A stretch of 64,000 nucleotides of DNA from Lindgomyces ingoldianus. Taxonomy: Eukaryota > Ascomycota > Dothideomycetes > Pleosporales > Lindgomycetaceae. The stretch is taken from the NCBI RefSeq assembly GCF_010093535.1, contig NW_022985178.1:23034-87033 (forward strand), written 5' to 3'. A program made the position numbers and the translations under genes. The notes below the pieces were generated by a model. It was not told where the DNA came from. It made no database searches and saw nothing but the letters and a program-made list of their open reading frames with translations. Below, piece after piece: positions 10,007-23,299 of this stretch (positions are counted from its first letter, which is position 1; every line of letters begins with the position of its first letter).

Positions 10007-13000
10007 CTAGCAACTTTTCTTTTTATCTAAAGAGTTGCCTTCTGTACGCGTTACCTCCCTTCTGTCTATATAGGTCTATCTAATTATGTTCTGCCTTTAC
10101 TCTACCCCTATTTATTAGGACTTGCCTTAGTAATGCTGTGCGTTAGAATAGGCTAGTTGTGCTATATAAATAGCTCTTCTCTTCTTTATCTTTTACTTTC
10201 TAAGCCTTGCTGTACAATTCTCTAGCTCTTTTCTTTTTTTATATAGTGCTAGCAGTAACAGATTCTTATAATAAGAAAAATAAGTGCGTACAATACAAAA
10301 AAAATAAAAAGAAATAGGCTTTATATAAAGGCGTTATTAGTCTAGTTAGTCTAAGGCATCTTTGCGCACAGAATCTAGCTAGTCCACAGATGCTTCTATC
10401 TAAACAGAGAGGTAGTTAGTTAGGACTAATAATTAAAAAGCCTAGTTTAGTGTTTTCTTTATATATACATTTACTAAGTTATCTTTACTATTAATCTACT
10501 TTATTTTAGTAATTTCTCTTTTCTTATATAATTTATAAAGTAATATAATATTAATTATAAGTTACTTTTTACTAGTAGTGCCTAGCTTAATAAAGTAATT
10601 ATATAGAAACCTTAAATTTATATAGATTACTACTAGGATTAGTAGCAGTTTAAGCATTTATATAATTTACTATAAAGTTATACTAAAGGCAATTATATTA
10701 TTAAACCTTCTAACTATTCTATACAGTTTACTAGTAAGGACACTCTTAGTTACTCTTTTACACTTAGTAGAATTCTAGTGTATAATGTTGCCTAGTATTT
10801 TAAAGTAGTTACTTTACTTTATATAGTCTTTATTACTTAATATAATTAAAAATCTTAGCTATAAGCTAAGGTTTTTATTATTAGTAAATAATTTATTTAT
10901 AAAGATAAATAGCTTTACATAATTAAGCTGTAATAGTAGAAAAGTAAAACTACACTTACTATTATTTATCTGCTATTAGATTTATGTGTTAAGTGTGTTA
11001 ATATTATTATGCAAAGAGTTTATAGTTTATATAGTAATAAAAAAGTTAAATGCTGCCTCTAGTTAACATATAAATGTAATATATACCTTTTTTACATATT
11101 ACTTAATATATTATTGTGCAGCATCTTTATTCTCTAAGTTAATTATATAAAAGTAGTTTACTTGTCTCTTCTAAGTAAAAACTACTATATTATGTGTAAG
11201 TTTAATCTTTTTACTATTAAACTTAATAAGCTGCTTCTTTACTAAGATAGTTTTACCTTTTATATAAAACTTTACTTTTTATAGTTTCTTTTTTTTTCTT
11301 TATACAAAATTCTTTATTATAATGCTTAAAGTGTTATTTATTTATAAGCTAGTAATACTAAAAGTGTGCTCTTTTTTATTAGTAATTAAAAAGTAGAGGT
11401 TGTATAAAAAAAATGTGCATACACAGCTTTTTTTTATAGTAGTTATAGTATGTTTTAAACTAATACAGTCTTAATTTAGCAGCTTTATATAAGAGTTATA
11501 CAACCTAGAGTATTATATTTAGTAGAAAGCTCTAGCGCATCTTCTTAAGTAGCTTTATGTACAGTGTGTGTATAAGCTTATCTATTAATTAAATGTATAC
11601 TTATGTAATATTACATAGTTTAAAATACATTTTATATGTAGCTTTTAGGCTTACTTTTATAGCTAAAAGTAGTCTCTAGCTTATCTTCTAGATAGTTAGT
11701 AACTAAGTAAGAATTTCTCTTTTTTTTTTATCTAAGTAGCTAGTAAACACTAAGTAGGATTTCTTATATAGTTAAGTTGTTTTACCTTTTACTTTTTATA
11801 TAAAGTAAAAGTTAAAAATCTAACCTTTATGCCTTATTAAGTTATATGCTATAACTTTAAAAGTGCTATTAGTAATTAAAGTGTCTATCTTTATATAGTC
11901 TAATTTCTTAAATAGTTTTTTAAGTGTAGTAATTACACTATCTATATAAAGCTTAATAAATAAGGCCTAATTATCTTTTTTTTTCTAGGTTAGAAATACC
12001 TAGTCTAGACTTTATATAGGTTTTCTTTACTTTTTACTTTTTCTAGTATTTATATCTTTCTTTTACACTAGTGTAGCATTGCTATCTTAAGGGGCTTAGT
12101 CTATAGTAGGCTTTAGTTCTGCCTTTATAATATTTTTATAAGGCTGTTTTTTTTTCCTCTTTTTTAAAAAATTTTTTTATATAAAGACTAGTTTATCTAG
12201 GTTATTTGTTATAAGTAAGTTGTCTTTTTTTTTTCTTTATAGTATAGTTTAACCTGCGTACATTAAAGCTTTAGTAAGCTATTCTCTCTCTTAATAATAA
12301 TATCTCTCTCTTTAATACTCTTAATCTTATATAGGCTAGTTTAGCCTTTCTTCTCCCTTTATGCTATAATCTCTAAGCTAAAAGAAAAGTTAAGAACTTT
12401 ATATGTTATAAGGCTATTATAAGTGTTAATTATATAATTAATGTTTACTTTTATATAGTCTTTTTAAAGTATTTTTATTACCTTTTATACAGCGCTTGCT
12501 TATGTAATAATGTCTAGTAATAGTAAAAAGTCTAAGTTAATTCTTAAGTATGCTCTAAAGACTAGCAGTGTGGGTACTAGACTATATAGGCTAGCTATGT
12601 TATTTAGAGCCTTAACTACTATCTATAGAATAGCCTTATTATCTGTACAGTTACCTAGCTTAGTCTTTAGAATATTAAACACTTATTAGAGAGGTGTATG
12701 CACATGCTTAACCTTTCTAACTACCTAATATACTTCTATAGGCATCTACCTGCATGTAGCTCTTATAATCTTTATATAAGCTTAAAATTTTTTTAAAGTA
12801 AAGTTTATACTAAAGTTATGCATAATATAGTCTAAAAGTTCTTAATAAGTGTTAATCTAGTATTTATATAGTGCATTCTAGGTATCTTGTGTAGACATAA
12901 ATTTTAGAAATGTAGTAGCCTAAAATAATATGTTTATATTAATAACATGTAAGACATTTTTATTATTAATTTATATAATATTAATAATAACTTTATAGTT

Positions 13001-15830
13001 AAAGTAAGTATTATCTTTAATTATAAACTTAAATTTTTATAAAGCCTAGTTATATAATTAGTAAAAGTAGTAAAACTTCTTAATCTCTTCTAGCACTACA
13101 GCATTAACATTATAGCTAGCGCTAGTTAGCATCTTCTAAAGTCTCTCTATATAGGGGTGTCTAAATTAGTAGTAGAGGCAGTAAAGTTTTAATTTAGTAA
13201 AAAAAGACATAAATTCTTTTTTACTAATATTAAAAAAAAAGTGTCTTTATTTTTATATAATAGAAACAGTAGTTTTATCTTTATATATAATAACATTTAA
13301 AATGTTGTTAAAGTATGCCCTAAGTTAGTTAGCATCTACTAGTAATAGTAAAAATAGTGTTAAAGTTTCTAAAATGTAGTATATAACTAGACTAATTAAG
13401 TTCTAGATTTATATAGTACTAATTAATCTTTTTAGTGTCTAGCTTTTAAAGCTAATATCTATTTAGCTAAGTGTCTAATTAATTTCTATATATAAGTTCT
13501 CTTATATATACGCCTTAAGTTAAGACTTACTAATAGTAGAAATCTTTACTGCGCCTATATTCTATAGTTTACTTTAGTATACTATATAGTATTAGTTATT
13601 AAGGATAAACTGCTTAGCATATTCTTTAAGTTTAATACTGTAGATGTCCTTTTTTATTACATAGTGTAAATAGGTAGCAGAGGTAAGGTAGTTAATAGCT
13701 TTTTTAGTATCTTTACTCTCTTATTCTATTTTTTTTGCATTATGTAAATTATTTTTTTTCTTAAGGTAACCTTTAAAGTTTTAGATGTATAAAGTAATAG
13801 CTTTACATAATAAAGTCTTATTATAGAAATTTTTATATAAGGCAACATACTAGTTCTTTGCTTATATATAGTTATTATAAAGGTAGTTTAATAACTAATA
13901 TTTTTTCTTATAGTAGATAAAGCACTTCTTTATCTATATGCAGTTATCTCTAGATTATAGCTTAAACTTAAATAAAAATCTTCTATGTTATTTTTTTCTG
14001 CACATAAGAAAGCTTTCTTTTTATTATGTAAACTTTTATTATGCAGAGTTATATTAGCAGTCTATATAGTATGCATTAGGCAGTTTCTAGAGGTATTAGT
14101 TTACCCTTTAGTCTATAGTAACTTAGAGTAATGCTTATAAGTTACTAAATAAGGCTTTGCATAAAAGCTTAATAGTAAACATAGCATGTTCTAGTTCTAG
14201 TTATTCTTAATAAGCTTATATAATAGTAGTGTGCAGTAAAACATTCTTTTAAAATTTTATTTTTAGTGCCCTTTATATAAGCATAAGCTTATTAATTATT
14301 ATTTTAAAAGCTTTATATAAACTTTTATTAAAGTTTTTTTATTAGCATTATATAAAAGTTATTATTGTCTAGTTTATCTAGTACTAGCTATAGTTTACAT
14401 TAGTGTTAAAGTAACTACTTAAGGTGTTATATAAATGCTTCTAGTTATATCTAAGGCCTATGTTATATATATAGTACATATTTACCTAACTTTTTAGGAT
14501 ATCTAGAAAGATGTCTGTGTACTAAGTTTTCTAAATATCTAGCTATTAACATAGATTAATAAAGATTTTTATTTTATTTATAAAGATGTTATATAGTTAA
14601 CTTATGTAGTTATTATTTTTTTTTATGCTTTTTAAAATTATATAATCTTATCTACTAAAAGCTTTTCTTTAGTAGTTTTCCTCTAGAGTAGAAGTTTATA
14701 CAAGTTATAATATAGTATAAATTATGTAGGTAGTATTAGTAGTGCATACACTACTGCAGGCAGTAGTGTGTACGATTAAGGGTGTGGAGCAGGCGTTAGG
14801 TAGGGTAGCATGTATTGTTTGTACAGTAATTAGTGTAGTGCTAGCTAAAGTGTAGAAGTAAGTAATGCTAGTATGTTTAGTGTTAATAGCAGCATTATGT
14901 TTAGTCTGCTTCTATGTAGAGCCTTATATAGTAATAAAGGTTATATATAAAGCCTTTTTAGTGTAATTACTTTTTTTTATGCTATATTATACAGCTTCTA
15001 GGCTTAAGTACCTTTAGTGCTTAGCTATAGTGTAATTCCCTTATTCTTTAGCACTTATATAAGCTCCTTTTTAAACACATAGCTAAGTGCTAAGAAGTCT
15101 TATAGTGTTTATTTTTTAAAATTCTTTATATACGCACTTAGAAAGGTAGCGCCTTTTTAAGTTATTATATATAGATTAGTAATTATATAACTTATATATA
15201 ATTAAGTTTATAAGCTTATTAAAGCTTTTAACATGTTAATCTTATTATTTTAGTACTCTAGGCTAGTCTTATTTTATAGTGTTGCCTCTAATATCTCTAT
15301 GTCCTTTATAAGTTATTTATATAATAAAAATTATTTTTTATTTTTTTTATTATTATATAGAGTTATTAGTTACTAATAAAATTTTATTATAATAGTATAG
15401 TTAATTACTTTTCTAGTAGATTACATAGGTACTGCTGTTATCTAGCTACTAGGTTATGCAGCTTTAATAGCTTTAGTGTGCGCCTTACACTATCTCCTTT
15501 TTACTTTGTACAGTAGTAGAGCTTACTATATAATGTAAAAAATTAATGTGCTATTGTCTAGCTGCTAAGTTGTGCAGCTTTAGTAGCTTTAGTGTGCATC
15601 TTACACTATCTCCTCTTTACTTTGTACAGTAGTAAGGCTTACTGTATAATGTAAAGGATTAATCTGCTATTCTAAGGAATAAGTAATAAAATAAAGTACT
15701 TTATAAAGCGTAGGTACTCTACTATTACTTTTCCTAAAAAATAAGTAATAAAATAAAGTACCTTATAAGGCGTAAGTACTTTATTATTACTCTTACTAAT
15801 TTATAGTTAATTAAATTAACTACTAATTAG

Positions 15831-16110
15831 TGTTAAATAGGCTCTAATAGCTAGCTGCTTATAGTATAAGCACTTAAGTAGCAAAAGTAAAAGTAGTATA
15901 TAGTGTGCATAGTGTACAAAGTAAGTAAAGTAAAGGCAACATGTTTCTAGTTCTATTACTCTTATCTTTCCTTTATACAGAGGAAAAGGGGGATATCTAG
16001 ATGTTTGTGCATAGAGGTTCGCGCACAAGCATTATGTGACATAGATACGTGATCCTGCTCGTGCGCGATCGCTCGTATCCAGGACGCGACGCTGCTGCTG
16101 CGTACAGACA
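15831..16110 (-). repeat. 5' LTR of copia copy 1
   Basis: Its outer 100 bases (16010-16110) keep CG-rich sequence such as CGCGACGCTGCTGCTGCG, whereas the same positions in the other LTR read as AT-rich. This is the least mutated part of the element. Confidence 0.9.
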
Positions 16111-16328
16111 ATTACAGCATTTGTGTTTTTAGTCTAGCTGTTAGTCTTTAGGTAAAAAGCTGTAGATAGATAAAAGGTAATTTAGAGCTATTTATAGAGT
16201 TTATTTTAGAAGGCTAAGACAAACTGCGTACCTTTGTCTAATATAATTATGTTAGGCAGGCTATAGTAAACCTATACATATTAGTAGAATAACTAGGCTA
16301 TATTAGGGGCAGTTATAGAGGAACATAG

Positions 16329-18480
16329 TAACGTACTTCATGGGCGAGTCGCTCACACACCTAAGTCGCTTACTTTTGCCAAGACCCCACCCTAACAAAC
16401 TCTATTATGGCCTATAACAACCCGCTCTAGCACTATATAGTACAGTACAGCCTAGAATATTATTTAGATACTACTTCTGCTTCTTGCTTACACGTTTGCG
16501 CGTTATGCCTAGTCTAATTGCACTATCTGCAGCGCCTTTAGAATGGCTTACCTACTTTAGCTTGCACCTGCTTTTTTGCCTTCTTCCTGTTACTGCGCGC
16601 TTTAAACTCCTTTAGAGCTGTTAAGCGCAGGCCTTCCTAAATTGTTAAGGTCTTTTCTGCCTTAATTTACTTTCTTTTATGCAATTTATGTTACATAGCA
16701 GCCTTATTAGCTGCTTAAAGCTTAGTAATTTTCTGTTACACTAACACTAGCTTGTGCGTAATTATTGCTGCCCTTTTTAAGACTTTCTTAAACGCCTTAA
16801 CTATAAAAGTTAGTAAACTATTTATATGCTTCTAAATTTTTATTTTTATAAGCATTAATTACAACTTAAGTTTTAAAGTATTACTTAGAGTTTACAACTG
16901 CTAGAGCTTATTATATATAAGTAGTAGTAGTAATAAAGTGCGCAACTTTACATTAAGGCCTATTATAACTTATTATAGGTTAAAAGGAACTAATCTAGCA
17001 CTTTAAAACCCTTCTTAGATATTACTAGAAGTAATTATAGCATTATAGGCTGCTTTAAAGCATAGTAGGAACTTTATCTTTATAATATAAGTAATCTAGT
17101 TATGTATAAAGTTTTTAGCTTAGCGCTTATACGCCTTTTTTAAAGGAGCAAAACAACCTACATTAAGTAGCTGTAAAAGATGTAATAAGTAAAAAGGCAT
17201 ATAAATAGTAATAATCTTGTTATTTTTATAGTATTACTAATGTAACAATTCTTGTTCTATCTCAGGTTGCCCAGAACCCATCTGAAGGGTCCCCGTATTA
17301 ACCCCGACCTGGCCCTGACCCTTGCTGTTACCCCTATTCCCTCATGTATTTAGTCGCACCTCGCCCCCGTAGCTAGCTTGGTAGTTTTCTGATATCCTAC
17401 GTACAAGGCCTATAGGTGTTATTAGCATTCCTAGGTCTTAAGTCCCCACGCACTCCCATATGCCTCTAAGTGGACTCCTACTGCATTTAGACCCATTGTC
17501 TTGCCTGCGCTGTTACAACTAAAAATAAAGTAAGTTATAGCTCTTATAGCTGTTAATAACTAGCAGACAGTAGCTGCTAACAGTACGCTTCTTTATATGC
17601 GCGTTAAAGTGCTTTAACTAGTCTAGACTAAGCTAATTAGTAGTCTAGCTGCGCTTAGAGATTGTAATAACCTAATTCTAAAGTAGATTTTTCTTTTTAT
17701 ACTAGTTTAAAAAGTAGTTGCTACCCTAGAAAATAATAAAAAGCAAAATAGCCCACCTTTTAGCATTAATGCCCTAGATAGCTGTTATCTACTCCTAGTT
17801 ACCTAGCTAGACTGCTTTTAGCTGTCCTTGTCTCTCTAAACCTATAATAACTGCTCTAGTAGATATTTAGCCTATTATAAACTTTATCTTATTAAAGTTG
17901 TACATGTTATTATCTTAGATGCTATACTTAGCTTTAATATTCTTTATAAGGTTAAACTAGCCTTAAATTACTACAAGATCTTTGTAGAAAGCTTTTTTAT
18001 AGTTATACTTACGCTTAAACTTTACTTTAAGCTTTAAGTAACACTTAATAAACATATTAGGCTAGTTTATGCTAATATAGCCTATATTACACTTAGCGTG
18101 TAAAGAATTAGCTATATTAGCTATAGCTGCTAGCTAGGGGGGAAATCCTTACGCATCTAGCTTAAGTATGTGCTAAATAATTACCTGCTTCTTATTATTA
18201 TCTAGCTTCTATAAGTTAGCTGTATAATTAGCTTAGAAAGGTTATCTAGCGTGTTAGTTACTTATTATCTTTTAAAAGACCCTATAGATAGCTGCAGCGC
18301 GTTAGTTAAAAAGTGTTATGTCTTATTTAAAAGCCTAAAGTGTAAGCTGCATCTAACATTTCTTTAACATGTTTAAGTAGTGTTGTTAGAAATACATTAG
18401 TGTAAGAAAAGTAGTGTGGTAGGGTCTTAGCAAAAGTAAGCAACTTAGGTGTGTGAGCGACTTGCCTATAAAGTACGTTA
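16329..18480 (-). mobile_element. Fot1/pogo-like DNA transposon copy C, complete ends
   Basis: About 60-bp terminal inverted repeats (ACGTACTTCATGGGCGAGTC.. and its complement) are flanked by TA on both sides, the duplication typical of Tc1/mariner-pogo elements. On the - strand a broken transposase reads with GFPP (near 18145), MYNFNKIKFIIG-type sequence in the DDE_1 YNFDETGF position (near 17890), and a later LLQPLNVGCFAPLKKAYKR match (near 17150) typical of Fot1 transposases. A Cys/His tail (CRQCN..RHNAQTC in related copies) ends the protein. Stops are mostly TAG. A solo LTR at 17241-17517 interrupts it. It inserted into the integrase region of the gypsy element. Confidence 0.9.
17241..17517 (+). 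repeat. Solo LTR of the TGTAAC..GTTACA family
   Basis: A 277-bp block with TGTAACAATT..TGTTACA ends is flanked by ACTAA (17236-17240 and 17518-17522), and intact Fot1 copies lack it. It is the reverse complement of the LTRs at 48933 and 50099. A single LTR with a perfect target duplication indicates LTR-LTR recombination after insertion. Confidence 0.9.
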
Positions 18481-21400
18481 TTAAGTGTTAATACTTAGTT
18501 AAGCAATTAACAACTACTATAATATTTATATACTCTTTAAATAAAAGTAGGTTTATAATAAAATTAATTAATATGTCTTTTTAAGCTTGTTTAAGAATTA
18601 GAAGTAGTTTAAGTAGGCTATTATACTTTTTTTAAGAGGCCTTTACTTTACAGCAAGTATAGCAACATAATACGTATTAGCGTACAGTATAGAACATGCG
18701 GGGCTAGTAGTACTCTCTCTGTAGTAGGTTAAGAGTCTTTTCTCTGCCTAGGTGTCCTTTAACAGGCAAGTTATGTATAATTTAAAGTAGTTTAATTCTT
18801 AGTTTATTAGAATTAGGGATTATATGTTAGTTATAGTAATATAGCTTGCTATTTTAGTTTTTATAGTTAGCTAGTGTTACCTTCTTTAACTAACTAGCAC
18901 TGTTTTAGAGCAGGTCTAAAGTTTCTTAAATAAATTTATTATTTAAATACTTATTAGTAATAATTTAATTAATGATCTAATCTATTTTATTTAAGTTAAG
19001 GTCTAAAAATAGCTTAAGTTAGAGCAGAGTTTAGTGTTAAGCCTTTTACACTTTTTTTTAAGCAAAGATGTTTTAGGATTGCCTTATAAAGGCATCTAGT
19101 TTTCCTTTATTTTAACTAGAATAATAAGTAATCTTAAAATTAAAATAAAATAAGTATTTAGACTAATAGGCTTATTAGTAGCTAAGTTATTTTATAGTTG
19201 TAAAGTACTATAAGTTCTTATAGTTAAATAAGACCTATATTAGATGCGCTACACTTTCTAGTTTAGGTTGCTATTATTTAAAGTAGTGTACTATAGTAAG
19301 TAATTTTTTATTATAAATTTTATAATTACCTTCTACAAGACTTATTCTTTTTAAGAAGTATGCAATAGGCCTAATAGTCCTGTCTAGCTTAGTCTAGAAG
19401 AGGACTCCTGCTACTACATAGTCTAAGGCATTAGCTTCTATAAGTATTAGTAGTTTAAAGTTAAAGTAGCAGAGTATTAAAGCTTTAGTAAAGGCTTTTT
19501 TTAGCTAGTTAAAAGACTATTAGTAATTTAGGTTAAAGTTAAATTAAATTTTTTTCTTAGTAAGTGCAATTATAAAGCTTACTTACTATAAAAAGTTATT
19601 AATAAATTATTAGTAAAAGTTAGTAAATCTTATAAAAGCTTAAACATCTTTTATGTCCTTTAAGTATTACTAATTTAGCATAGTCTAAACCTTAACAAGG
19701 TCTATTTAGATGCTATCTATAAAGATTACATATTCTAAATATATAACCTTTAATTAGTAGAACTTACATTTGTCTATGTTAAGTTGCAGACCTACTTCCT
19801 TTATAGCCTTTAGCACTAGGCGTACATGCTGTTTGTGCTCTAAAAGGCTATTACTATAGATTAAAATATTGTTAATATACATAGTGCAGAACACATCTAA
19901 GTAGGGTTAGAGCAAGTTGTTTATAAAATGTTAAAAAGTACTAAGCATGTTAGCTAAGCTAAAGGGCATTACTAGGTACTTAAATAGTCTATATTAAGTC
20001 TAAAACGCTGTTAGCTACTTATTACCCTTTACTATTTTTAGCTTATTAAAGGCAGTAATAATATTTAACTTTATAAAATACTTTACTTTACTTAGTTAGC
20101 TTAGAGTTTTTTATAAAAAAAAATTAAGTATTAGTTTTTAATAGTAATAGCATTTAGTTCTTAGTAGTTAACGCAAAATTAGAGCCTACCTTTAGGTTTC
20201 TTTATAAATAGTATAAGTAACACTACTAGTAAAGAGCTAGCTTAAATAAACTCTTTTTTTAGGTTTTTATTAAAGTATTTTTAAAGCACTTTTAATTTAT
20301 TTAGTAACATCTTATATAGTAGCCTATAACTAGGTTGTTTACTAGGCTTAAGGGTTATCTAGTAATTATATAGACGTTATATTAAAAGCTTATTAAACTT
20401 ATCTTAGAAAAAAATATATAATAAGTTATAGTAGTCTTAAGAGACTATTATTTTTAAGTTAGTGTGTTTTTAGAGAGCTAAAGCTTAGTTTATATTAGAA
20501 ATTATAACTGCGTAGATTTTATAATCTAGTTATTAAGCTAAAGTTATAAATAAGGCAGGTTCTATATAGCAGATGTCTATCTGCTGTTTAAGTCCTAGTT
20601 TGTGTTTAAATTAAGTAAGTAGAGATTTTTTAAAGGCTTTCTCTTCTTTAGGTTTAAATAGTTATTAAATTATTTTATATAGCTTATCTTAGTAAAAGGC
20701 CTAGCTTATTAGCCTTACTTAGGTAGTTCTTCTCTAGGTTATTAAAAAGTAGGTCTAAAGACCTTTTATATTAAGTGCTACTTAGGTGTTATTTAGGTGT
20801 AAGTGTAAGTATACATCTTAGCATTAAAAAAAGTTAAAGTTTAAAACTTACTTTTAGTAATTAAAAGTAACTTTGTGCTAATATAGCTATAGTTGTTCTA
20901 GAATTAAGTTATAACATTCTATGTTTATTACATAGAGCTTAATCTACTTTTTATAGTGTTAGTAAGTAATTATAATAGTTATAGTATAAAAGATAAAACT
21001 TCTTTTAAGTTATTTTCTATTAAATCTAGTTAGGTAAATTATTTAGGTAAGCAGTGTTAATTAAAGATTTAGTTTACACGCTAGTTCTCTGTTAATGTAA
21101 CTTATGCTATTTACTTCTAAGTTAATAAAAGCTTATATTAAGGCTAATATAGTTTTTTATTATAAATATATAAAAATATTAACTTAGTACTTTTAGTTAT
21201 TAGTAGAGGACTTAGCCTATAGGTTAGTAAAGATCTAGTGTTAAATTAGTCCTAAGGGGCAACTTAGCCCTAGGACAAGCCTTTTTATAGGCTTCTACTA
21301 CTATAGCTGCAGCTACGTTAAGAGTAGCAAGAAAAATTAAAGCTTAAATATAAGTTAAAGCTCTTACAAGAATAAGATTAAAATAGTAAAAATTTTTAAT

Positions 21401-22452
21401 AAGTGCTAGCAGCGCTACTTGCGTAGACTTAAGAAAAAAAAATAAAGCAGTTTTAAAAAATATAACTATGCTTACTACACTTAAAGTATTAACTTTTTTT
21501 TTTATAATTTTTATACTTTTTAGAACTAACTAAAGCATAATTTAAATTAATTTTTATTATGTTAGAGTTCTTATTTATAACTGCGCTAGTTTAGGGGCGT
21601 ATTAGAGCTTATACAGGAAGGAACTTTATATTATTATTATAAGTAGTAATTAAGTTTACATACGCGTTAAGGTTATTTAGAAGAGGTTCTTCTACTATAG
21701 CGCGTTGCAGTTTAGTTAAGAGGGAGTTATATAAAGCTATAATTAGACCTATCTTATTTAAGCCTATATTAGATGTAAGTTAGTAGAACTTAGTAAAGTG
21801 TAAAGTAAAGCTTTTTTTTTCTTATTATAAGGTGTTTAGGTAACTTAGAGCTATTAACTTTTTATTTAAGTCTTTATAAGTTGCTTATAGAAACGCTATA
21901 AATTAATTTAGGTTAATAATATTCTTATCTATTAGTAAGTTAATTAAGGCTGTTATGTTATAGTTAAGTTAAAAGTAAGCATATAGTAACTAAAAGCATT
22001 TAGAGAGAAATTAGTTTATATTTTTTTTAAGTTTATATTAGAGCTTGTGTAGAAAGAAAAGTAGGTCTTTTTATTTTCTGTTAAACAGCAAAGGATTAGA
22101 GAGTTAGTTAGATTTTATTACTAAGTTAAAAAAGTTACAGGTTGTAGGTAGTGTTAGGTAGGAAGAAGTTAAGCTATCTCTAGACTTCTAGGTAAGCTTT
22201 AAGGCTAGTAAGTTCTTAGTTTCTACTACTATAATAGGAGTTAAGGCAGAAACAGACTGCTTAATAACATAAAGCTGTTCTTTAAAGTTCTTTTAAAGAG
22301 CTTTAAAGCTTATAATATAGCAGCTTTTCTATAAAGTAAGCGCTTCTTAAAAGGCTTCTTAGTTTACTTTAATAGCTTAGAGTTATGTAAGTACTAAGCT
22401 TATTAGATTAGATTTAGAGGCTATTCTTAGCTAAAGTTTTAATATAACATAA
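18481..22452 (-). pseudogene. Gypsy gag-pol remnant (RT, RNase H, integrase zinc finger)
   Basis: Read on the - strand from 22452 leftward. A reverse transcriptase match (YINNILIYSNSLLEHKQHV) lies at about 19900-19800; the catalytic YxDD reads YINN after G-to-A change. RNase H (NALDYVVAGVLF..TKLD) lies near 19440-19370. The integrase HHCC finger (HLGREKTLNLL..YY, then CCYTCCKV in the reading frame) lies near 18760-18630. The integrase catalytic part (NIIILDKGTQFV) continues at about 16250-16190 beyond the Fot1 insertion. Domain order RT-RNase H-integrase identifies Ty3/gypsy. Every frame carries many stops. Confidence 0.75.
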
Positions 22453-22770
22453 TATTATAATTATGTATAAGTAAGGTTATAGAGCTTTACAGAGGTCTAG
22501 TTTAATTACTATGTAAGGTATTATAGTAGGTATAAGACATTGTGTGAGAAATAGAAAGGTTTAAAAAGAAATTAGTAATTAAATACTTAGCTTAGAAGTC
22601 TAAGCGCTTTAGGTATAAATTAAGCCTGTTCTAGGTTTAGTTAGTGTTAAAGCAGTTTATGCTTAAGTTTATGTCTATGTTGTGTTGTGTTCATGTCAGA
22701 CGTGCACTAATAATACTCTAGTACGCATCTAATACGGTTATGTCTAGGATCCGGGGAGGATACCGTGACA
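22453..22770 (-). repeat. 5' LTR of the gypsy element (318 bp)
   Basis: Direct repeat of 8568-8885, ending in GGATACCGTGACA and followed by the CTAAG duplication. Its outer third is distinctly less mutated than the corresponding part of the other LTR. Confidence 0.9.
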
Positions 22771-22775
22771 CTAAG

Positions 22776-23290
22776 GGACTTTTATAATTTTCTCTGTAAA
22801 TTAACTTACTTTAAAAGCTAAATATAATGTTATAATTTATAATAGTATAATAAGTTTATTATTAATAGCTTCTAAAATTTAATATAACACATAAATTTAT
22901 AGTAAGTTTTAATTAAGCTTATTTTTAATAAAATTTAAATAGCTTAAGAGCATTAAAAATCTAAATGTGTGTAAAAAAATAACTTATCTATACCCTAATT
23001 TTACGCGCCACACAGAAGCCCCTTTAAGAACCCCCCCTCTAAGAACATCTACAACTACCACGTCCTATTACGCTAAACCTAGTGCACTGTATATTGTTAC
23101 TGCTACAAAACACCTTTAGTTTTTAAACTATAAAAAATTATGTTAAGTGTTAACCTTTAGTGTAGTAAGTAATTTATTAAGTTTACTTTATTAGTAGTTA
23201 TTTAGCTAACATCCCTTTTACTACTATAGCTTTAGCTAAGATAAAGAAGAAAAGTAAAAAAAAAAATACATGTAATAAGGGAAATAAGTA
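22776..23290. other. Left subterminal region of the large DNA transposon
   Basis: The first 14 bases complete the left TIR. The rest is AT-rich with short C-rich islands (AGAACCCCCCCTCTAAGAAC near 23025). No coding motif was seen. It may contain the promoter of the helicase gene. Confidence 0.4.
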
Positions 23291-23299
23291 GTGTTATAT

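Larger units (their letters stand above)
9727..16110 (-). mobile_element. Ty1/copia retrotransposon copy 1
   Basis: The 280-bp direct repeats 9727-10006 and 15831-16110 (TGTTAAATAGG..ACAGACA) are flanked by ATTAC on both sides (9722-9726 and 16111-16115). The interior is the reverse complement of the copia element at 54793-61976, whose + strand shows copia reverse transcriptase and RNase H. In this copy pol therefore reads right to left, with RNase H near 10.4-11.0 kb and RT near 11.5-12.0 kb. It inserted into the integrase region of the gypsy element. All frames are broken by RIP-like mutation. Confidence 0.9.
8568..22770 (-). mobile_element. Ty3/gypsy retrotransposon, 14.2 kb with nested insertions
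   Basis: Two 318-bp LTRs (8568-8885 and 22453-22770) are flanked by CTAAG on both sides (8563-8567 and 22771-22775). A polypurine tract read on the - strand (AAGAGGGGGGGTACTG) lies next to the left LTR, so the element runs right to left. The interior was later split by a copia element (9727-16110) and a Fot1 element (16329-18480). Without these the element is about 5.7 kb, in the normal range for Ty3/gypsy. Coding frames are destroyed by RIP-like changes. Confidence 0.9.
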
